Source of the DNA: Bacillota bacterium
GTDB lineage: Bacteria; Bacillota; Clostridia; Peptostreptococcales; Anaerovoracaceae
Direction: 5' to 3'
Length of the DNA stretch: 18,919 nt
NCBI GenBank assembly: GCA_016282655.1
Contig: JAEELK010000030.1
Span: forward strand, 1-18,919
Of the stretch, positions 15,217-18,919 are shown piece after piece; the first letter of the stretch is position 1, and each line of letters opens with the position of its first letter. The notes under the pieces were generated by a model. That model was not told the origin of the DNA. It saw nothing but the letters and a program-made list of their open reading frames with translations, and searched no databases. Position numbers and translations under genes: made by a program.

Positions 15217-15552
15217 CTAATCTCTTTCTTTCAGGGTGACGCCGATGTGGCTGCTTCTCTTGAAGATCATTGCGGCGCGGCCGTGGGAGGCGGCGCGGTA
15301 TCTCTTCATGGTCGGACCCTGATTGATGCTGATTTCTGCGACGTAAAGGTTGTCCGGGTTCATGTCGTGGTTGTTCTCAGCGTTGGCGGCTGCGGACTTG
15401 ACGACCTTTTCCACCAGTTCCGAGCCCTTGCCCGGGGTGAACTTCAGGATGTTCAGTGCCTCTTCCAGATCCTTGCCGCGGACCAGATCAGCGATGGGCT
15501 GCAGCTTGGTGGGAGACATTCTTACATATTTTGCAATCGCTCTTGTTTCCAT
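15217..15552 (-). CDS. rplV: 50S ribosomal protein L22
   Basis: I start this gene at the ATG at 15552 (111 residues, [19 protein letters not shown]) and not at the ATG at 15561: the Shine-Dalgarno AAGGAG directly abuts the upstream ATG with no spacing, but is nine bases from 15552. The body has [19 protein letters not shown], and the long beta-hairpin that lines the exit tunnel ([17 protein letters not shown], about 77–93). L22 with L4 forms the tunnel constriction; this hairpin is where macrolide resistance changes occur in other species, and nothing unusual is visible in it. Confidence 0.97.
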   Translation of the reverse strand: METRAIAKYVRMSPTKLQPIADLVRGKDLEEALNILKFTPGKGSELVEKVVKSAAANAENNHDMNPDNLYVAEISINQGPTMKRYRAASHGRAAMIFKRSSHIGVTLKERD

Positions 15553-15570
15553 ACGTTTCATCTCCTTACC

Positions 15571-15849
15571 TTAGCGAACCTTGGAGGCGTTGTCGTTGGC
15601 GTGGCCCCGGAAGTTTCTGGTGGGGGCGAACTCGCCGAGTCTGTGACCTACCATATCTTCGGTGATGTAGACGGGCACGTGCTTCTTGCCGTCGTGGACG
15701 GCGATCGTGTGTCCGACCATCTGCGGGAAGATGGTGGAGGATCTGGACCAGGTCTTGATGACCTTCTTATCGTTGGCCGCGTTCATCTCCTCGATGCGCG
15801 CCAGCAGCTTTTCATTTACAAAAGGACCTTTTTTCAGGGATCTGCTCAT
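15571..15849 (-). CDS. rpsS: 30S ribosomal protein S19
   Basis: The 92-residue product is a standard S19: [16 protein letters not shown], then [40 protein letters not shown] and TRNFRGHA. It lies in the head of the small subunit, complexed with S13, and takes part in bridge B1a. GGAGGAG precedes the ATG at 15849; gaps are 22 bases from rplB and 18 to rplV. Confidence 0.99.
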   Translation of the reverse strand: MSRSLKKGPFVNEKLLARIEEMNAANDKKVIKTWSRSSTIFPQMVGHTIAVHDGKKHVPVYITEDMVGHRLGEFAPTRNFRGHANDNASKVR

Positions 15850-15871
15850 TTATCCGTTCTCCTCCTTTCCC

Positions 15872-16705
15872 TTATTTGGCGTTACGACGCTTTACGATGT
15901 ATTTGTCGGAGTGCTTGTTCTTCTTTCTGGTCTTGTAGCCCAGTGCCGGCTTGCCCCAGGGGGTGACGGGACCGACGCGGCCGATGCCGGCCTTGCCTTC
16001 GCCGCCGCCGTGCGGGTGGTCGTTCGGGTTCATGACGGAACCGCGGACGGTGGGACGGATGCCCATGTGGCGCTTCTTGCCGGCCTTACCGATGTTCAGG
16101 TTGCCGTGGTCGATGTTGCCGACCTCGCCGATGGTGGCTCTGCAGTCCATGGGGATCTTGCGGACTTCGCCGGAGGGCAGACGGACGGAGCAGTAAGCGC
16201 CTTCCTTGGCCAGGATCTGCGCGCCGTTGCCGGCCGCGCGGACCATCTGGGCGCCCTTGCCGGGCTTCATCTCCACGCAGTGCACCACGGTGCCCAGGGG
16301 GATGTTCTTGACCGGCAGCGCGTTGCCGATCTGGATGTCCGCGTCTTCGCCGGAGAAGATGGTGGCGCCGACTTCCAGCTTGTTGGGGGCGATGATGTAT
16401 CTCTTCTCGCCGTCCGCGTAGTGGATGAGGGCGATGTTGGCGCTGCGGTTGGGATCGTATTCGATGGCCGCTACCTTGCCGGGAACGCCGTCCTTATTTC
16501 TCTTGAAGTCGATGATGCGGTACTTGGGTCTGGCGCCGCCGCCTCTGTGGCGGACGGTGATCTTGCCTCTGACGTTTCTGCCGGCATGCTTGTTCATGGA
16601 CACGGTCAGGGCCTTTTCCGGGGTGCTCTTGGTGATCTCTTCGAAGGTGGAGACCGTCATGCCGCGGAGACCCGGGGATGTGGGTTTATATTTCTTGATT
16701 CCCAT
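15872..16705 (-). CDS. rplB: 50S ribosomal protein L2
   Basis: The 277-residue protein has the typical length and blocks: [58 protein letters not shown], the RNA-binding domain in the middle, and [14 protein letters not shown] (around 229–242), the loop with the conserved histidine near the peptidyl-transferase centre. L2 is needed for subunit association and peptidyl transfer. Its Shine-Dalgarno is fused to the rplW stop (TAAGGAGG). Confidence 0.99.
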   Translation of the reverse strand: MGIKKYKPTSPGLRGMTVSTFEEITKSTPEKALTVSMNKHAGRNVRGKITVRHRGGGARPKYRIIDFKRNKDGVPGKVAAIEYDPNRSANIALIHYADGEKRYIIAPNKLEVGATIFSGEDADIQIGNALPVKNIPLGTVVHCVEMKPGKGAQMVRAAGNGAQILAKEGAYCSVRLPSGEVRKIPMDCRATIGEVGNIDHGNLNIGKAGKKRHMGIRPTVRGSVMNPNDHPHGGGEGKAGIGRVGPVTPWGKPALGYKTRKKNKHSDKYIVKRRNAK

Positions 16706-16719
16706 TGTTTGCTACCTCC

Positions 16720-17007
16720 TTAGAGACCCTGGAAGAATTCGATTTCCTTACTCTTTTCGGTAAGGGTGACGATGGCTTTCTTGGAGGCCGCCGTCATGCC
16801 GGAATATCTTCCCATTCTCTTCTCTTTGCCCCTGACGTTCATGATGTTCACGCGGGCGACTTCTACGCCGAAGATCTCTTCGACAGCGTCTTTGACCTGG
16901 GTCTTGTTGGCGTCTACCGCCACCTTGAACGTGTATCTCTTGTTCTGCGCGTCATCCATGCTGCGCTCGGTGATGACCGGCTTTAAGATGATATCGTAGG
17001 ATGTCAT
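16720..17007 (-). CDS. rplW: 50S ribosomal protein L23
   Basis: The 95-residue product starts [20 protein letters not shown] and contains [30 protein letters not shown] and the [17 protein letters not shown] region, all usual for L23. L23 lies at the tunnel exit and is the main docking point for trigger factor and SRP. The start overlaps the rplD stop by one base (TAATG), with GGAGGTG eight bases upstream inside rplD, so translation is tightly coupled. Confidence 0.98.
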   Translation of the reverse strand: MTSYDIILKPVITERSMDDAQNKRYTFKVAVDANKTQVKDAVEEIFGVEVARVNIMNVRGKEKRMGRYSGMTAASKKAIVTLTEKSKEIEFFQGL

Positions 17008-17630
17008 TATGCGTACACCTCCTCGATTTTTTCGATCGCAGCCTTGGTGGTGATGAGGCTGGTGTGGTTGATGATCTGATAAACGTTCATCTCACCTACG
17101 AAGGTGGTCTCCACGCCGGGAAGGTTGGCCGCGGAGCGGATGACGTTCTCGCACTTTTCGCCGGTGACGATCAGCGCCTTCTTGGCCGCGCCGATCTTCT
17201 CGAGGATGCCGGCCATGGCCTTGGTCTTGGGAGCGTCCAGGCTGAGCTCGTCCAGCACGATGATCTCGTTCTCCGCCACCTTGGAGGAGAGAGCGGACTT
17301 CATGGCCAGTCTCTTCACCTTCTTGTTGACGGGATATCTGTAATCTCTCGGCTTCGGAGCGAAGGCCACGCCGCCTCCGACCTGGGAAGGATCGGTGCTG
17401 CTGCCCTGTCTGTGACGGCCGGTCCCCTTCTGACGGAAGGGCTTTCTGCCGCCGCCTCTGACTTCGGCCCTGGTCTTTGCGGACTGGGTGCCCTGTCTCT
17501 GGTTGGCTAAGTAATTTCTGATGACTTCGTGGACGGCATATTCGTTGGCTTCGATCCCGAAGATCGCGTCGTTCAGGACCAGTTCGCCGACTTCCTGGCC
17601 TTCCATGTTCAATACCTTAACGGTTGCCAT
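17007..17630 (-). CDS. rplD: 50S ribosomal protein L4
   Basis: The 207-residue protein begins [20 protein letters not shown] and has the extended tunnel loop (about 43–95: [20 protein letters not shown], then [10 protein letters not shown]), followed by the globular domain with [17 protein letters not shown] and a final [22 protein letters not shown]. In E. coli L4 also represses the S10 operon through its leader; the leader here is structured but I cannot show that L4 binds it. AAAGGAGG precedes the ATG at 17630. Confidence 0.98.
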   Translation of the reverse strand: MATVKVLNMEGQEVGELVLNDAIFGIEANEYAVHEVIRNYLANQRQGTQSAKTRAEVRGGGRKPFRQKGTGRHRQGSSTDPSQVGGGVAFAPKPRDYRYPVNKKVKRLAMKSALSSKVAENEIIVLDELSLDAPKTKAMAGILEKIGAAKKALIVTGEKCENVIRSAANLPGVETTFVGEMNVYQIINHTSLITTKAAIEKIEEVYA

Positions 17631-17647
17631 TGTTCTGCCCCTCCTTT

Positions 17648-18286
17648 CTATTTATTGTCCTGACCTTTGATGGCGTAGCGTACGCGGAGCAGGCCGCCTC
17701 TGGGGCCGGGGACCGCGCCTTTGACCAGCATCAGGTTTCTCTCGGGGATGACTTTGACCAGCTCGATGTTCTGCATGGTGACGGTGTCTCTGCCCATGCG
17801 GCCCATGGCCTTGTTGCCTTTGAAGACTCGGGAGGGATAGGTGCCCGCCGCGAGGCCGCCGGCCAGTCTGTGGTGCTTGGAGCCGTGGGACATGGGTCCT
17901 CTGGCCTGGCCCCATCTCTTGATGTGGCCCTGGGTGCCCTTACCTTTGGAGGTGCCGGTGACATCCAGCTTCTTGCCGACTTCGAAATCCGCTACGGTGA
18001 TGACCTGTCCGGCCTCGTAGCTCTCGCCCTCGTCCAGCCGGATCTCGGCCAGATGCTTCTTGGCGGGAGCGTTCCATTTCGCGAAATGCCCCTTCATGGG
18101 CTTGTTGACCTTCTGCTCTTTCAGATCTTCGAATCCGATCTGGACCGCATTGTAGCCGTCGGTCTCTTCCGTTTTGATCTGGGTGACCACCACGGGGCCC
18201 GCCTCGATGACGGTGACGGGGACGACAGCGCCGGCTTCGGTGAATACCTGGGTCATGCCGACCTTTCTGCCTAAGATCGTTAACAT
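17648..18286 (-). CDS. rplC: 50S ribosomal protein L3
   Basis: The 212-residue product reads MLTILGRKVGMTQVFTEAGA, then VPVTVIEAGPVVVTQIKTEE, the extended loop FEVGKKLDVTGTSKGKGTQG, HIKRWGQARGPMSHGSKHH, and the C-terminal GRMGRDTVTMQNIELV and LMLVKGAVPGPRGGLL. L3 is one of the first proteins to bind 23S rRNA and its long loop reaches the peptidyl-transferase centre. An AGGAG lies eleven bases before the ATG at 18286. The 82-base gap from rpsJ contains a hairpin. Confidence 0.98.
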   Translation of the reverse strand: MLTILGRKVGMTQVFTEAGAVVPVTVIEAGPVVVTQIKTEETDGYNAVQIGFEDLKEQKVNKPMKGHFAKWNAPAKKHLAEIRLDEGESYEAGQVITVADFEVGKKLDVTGTSKGKGTQGHIKRWGQARGPMSHGSKHHRLAGGLAAGTYPSRVFKGNKAMGRMGRDTVTMQNIELVKVIPERNLMLVKGAVPGPRGGLLRVRYAIKGQDNK

Positions 18287-18368
18287 ATTGTATTGTTCTC
18301 CTTTCTTACAGCGGATCGCCTGAGGCGATCATACTAAGATCTTTAACTGATGGTGTCTGCCGCAAGGC
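18287..18368 (-). promoter_or_regulatory. rpsJ–rplC spacer with a perfect 7-bp hairpin
   Basis: This 82-base gap is one of the two longest inside the ribosomal cluster. GATCGCC (18330–18324 on the minus strand) pairs perfectly with GGCGATC (18320–18314) around a 3-base loop. The sequence after it on the minus strand is CGCTGTAAGAAAGGAG, which lacks a U-tract, so it is not an intrinsic terminator. It could be an RNA-processing site or protect a 3' end between rpsJ and rplC. I see no promoter in the gap. Confidence 0.4.
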
Positions 18369-18677
18369 TTAGAGCTTGATCTCGATGTCTACGCCGGCGG
18401 GCATATCCAGTTTCATCAGAGCGTCGATGGTCTTGGGGGTGGGGCTCAGGATGTCGATGAGGCGCTTGTGGGTGCGCTGCTCGAACTGCTCTCTGGAGTC
18501 CTTGTACTTGTGCACTGCCCGCAGGATGGTGACGACCTGCTTCTCGGTGGGCAGGGGGATGGGGCCGGAGACTTCCGCGCCGTTCTTCTTGGCGGTCTCG
18601 ACGATGCGGGCGGCGGACTGATCCAGCGCCTTGTGATCGTAGGCCTTCAGCTTGATTCTGATTTTCTGAGTGCTCAT
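18369..18677 (-). CDS. rpsJ: 30S ribosomal protein S10 (NusE)
   Basis: The 102-residue protein starts [20 protein letters not shown] and contains [40 protein letters not shown], the [20 protein letters not shown] block and the VDIEIKL end. S10 works in the head of the small subunit and, as NusE, in transcription antitermination with NusB and NusG. It is the first gene of the cluster in the window, downstream of a promoter and long leader. AGGAGG lies seven bases before the ATG at 18677. Confidence 0.99.
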   Translation of the reverse strand: MSTQKIRIKLKAYDHKALDQSAARIVETAKKNGAEVSGPIPLPTEKQVVTILRAVHKYKDSREQFEQRTHKRLIDILSPTPKTIDALMKLDMPAGVDIEIKL

Positions 18678-18888
18678 GTGTGTTCCTCCTGTTTGATTTT
18701 CGTACTGTTTTCGCTATGCATGTACGAGGAGCCTGTCCTTCGCAACACACCGCCGTGTGTTTCTTATTTTTGTGCACACGCACAAAAATCTAGGCCCCCT
18801 CGCCCTCTTCGAGAGAGGACAATTCTCAGCGGAAATTACCTGATAGCTCAGCAACTTCCCGCCTCAACGCCTATTCGCAAGCCTTATC
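18678..18888 (-). promoter_or_regulatory. Structured 5' leader of the S10 cluster (about 200 nt)
   Basis: No gene fills this stretch. On the minus strand the RNA can form, in order: an extended hairpin at 18862–18829 (GCGGGAA with UUUCCGC, continued by CUGA/UCAG around a GCUA loop); a small stem at 18818–18804 (CCTCT/AGAGG); a perfect 10-bp stem at 18789–18766 with loop GTGT; a perfect 7-bp stem at 18761–18744 (AACACAC/GTGTGTT); and TCGTAC/GTACGA at 18727–18700. None is followed by a U-tract. The GUGUG and CACAC runs of the third and fourth hairpins could pair with each other, so alternative folds are possible. Long leaders before rpsJ often carry autogenous control; the ligand here is unknown. 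Confidence 0.6.
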
Positions 18889-18917
18889 AGTATAGTATGG
18901 GACAAACAAGAATGCAA
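18889..18917 (-). promoter_or_regulatory. Sigma-A-type promoter of the S10 cluster
   Basis: On the minus strand TTGCAT (18917–18912) is separated by exactly 17 bases from TATACT (18894–18889), which matches five of six -10 bases; the -35 matches only TTG. The expected start is near 18882, giving a leader of about 205 bases before rpsJ. The sequence upstream of the -35 is outside the window, so any UP element or upstream rpsL–rpsG–fusA–tuf genes cannot be judged. Confidence 0.7.
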
Positions 18918-18919
18918 GC

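Noticed and set aside
15553..15561. Upstream ATG for rplV at 15561
   Set aside because: AAGGAG directly touches this ATG, leaving no spacing. The ATG at 15552 is nine bases away and fits the family N-terminus.
18343..18783. A 146-codon minus-strand frame covering the leader and rpsJ
   Set aside because: It starts at a GTG inside a hairpin, has no ribosome-binding site, and is out of frame with the certain rpsJ gene.
18766..18789. The 10-bp stem in the rpsJ leader as an intrinsic terminator/attenuator
   Set aside because: The stem is strong, but on neither strand is it followed by a U-tract (AAGAAAC on the minus side, CTAGG on the plus side).
1..18919. CRISPR arrays, tRNA or rRNA genes, insertion sequences, prophage or defence genes
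   Set aside because: I looked on both strands and saw no regularly spaced repeats, no tRNA cloverleaf, no transposase or integrase and no terminal inverted repeats; the region is almost wholly occupied by conserved housekeeping genes.

Overview
The window is a nearly complete S10–spc–alpha ribosomal protein supercluster, read entirely from the minus strand (transcription runs from high to low coordinates). After it come a small DUF1294 membrane protein gene and the first 892 codons of an AddA-type recombination helicase/nuclease that runs off the left edge. I see no real gene on the plus strand. Everything points to a GC-rich member of the Firmicutes, most likely class Clostridia. The reasons are strong AGGAGG ribosome-binding sites before nearly every gene, a KOW-domain protein between map and infA, the zinc form of S14, rpsD lying inside the alpha cluster between rpsK and rpoA (unlike Bacillus, where it stands apart), and an AddA instead of RecB. 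I cannot name the genus.

Layout in transcription order. (1) 18919–18678: a sigma-A-type promoter at the very edge (TTGCAT–17–TATACT) and a leader of about 200 nt with several strong hairpins. (2) 18677–13369, S10 part: rpsJ, rplC, rplD, rplW, rplB, rpsS, rplV, rpsC, rplP, rpmC, rpsQ. (3) 13350–7413, spc part: rplN, rplX, rplE, rpsN (type Z), rpsH, rplF, rplR, rpsE, rpmD, rplO, secY, adk. (4) 7411–3034: map, KOW protein, infA, rpmJ, a structured 147-nt gap, then rpsM, rpsK, rpsD, rpoA, rplQ. (5) 3027–2761: DUF1294 gene, closed by an intrinsic terminator at 2729–2755. (6) 2728–2706: a tandem pair of TTGTACAA palindromes. (7) 2678–1: addA, 5' part.

The first 33 genes are spaced by 1-nt overlaps to a few tens of nt, with two larger gaps (82 nt rpsJ–rplC, 147 nt rpmJ–rpsM) that both hold hairpins, so they probably form one long transcription unit with possible internal control points. 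They supply ribosomal proteins for both subunits, the SecY channel, adenylate kinase, methionine aminopeptidase, IF-1 and the RNA polymerase alpha subunit: growth-rate machinery made together. Seven genes have their Shine-Dalgarno fused to the preceding stop codon (TAGGAGG or TAAGGAGG), suggesting tight translational coupling. Three genes use non-ATG starts (rplE TTG, infA TTG, rpsN GTG).

Most of the window is ordinary, highly conserved sequence, and I did not find a new multi-gene system. Worth a second look: an unusual ~85-residue Arg/Asp then Ala/Pro/Glu tail on S3, a four-cysteine tail on the KOW protein whose codons also form hairpins next to the infA ribosome-binding site, the structured rpsJ leader and rpmJ–rpsM gap, the tandem palindromes before addA, and the placement of addA after the ribosomal cluster with no addB beside it.
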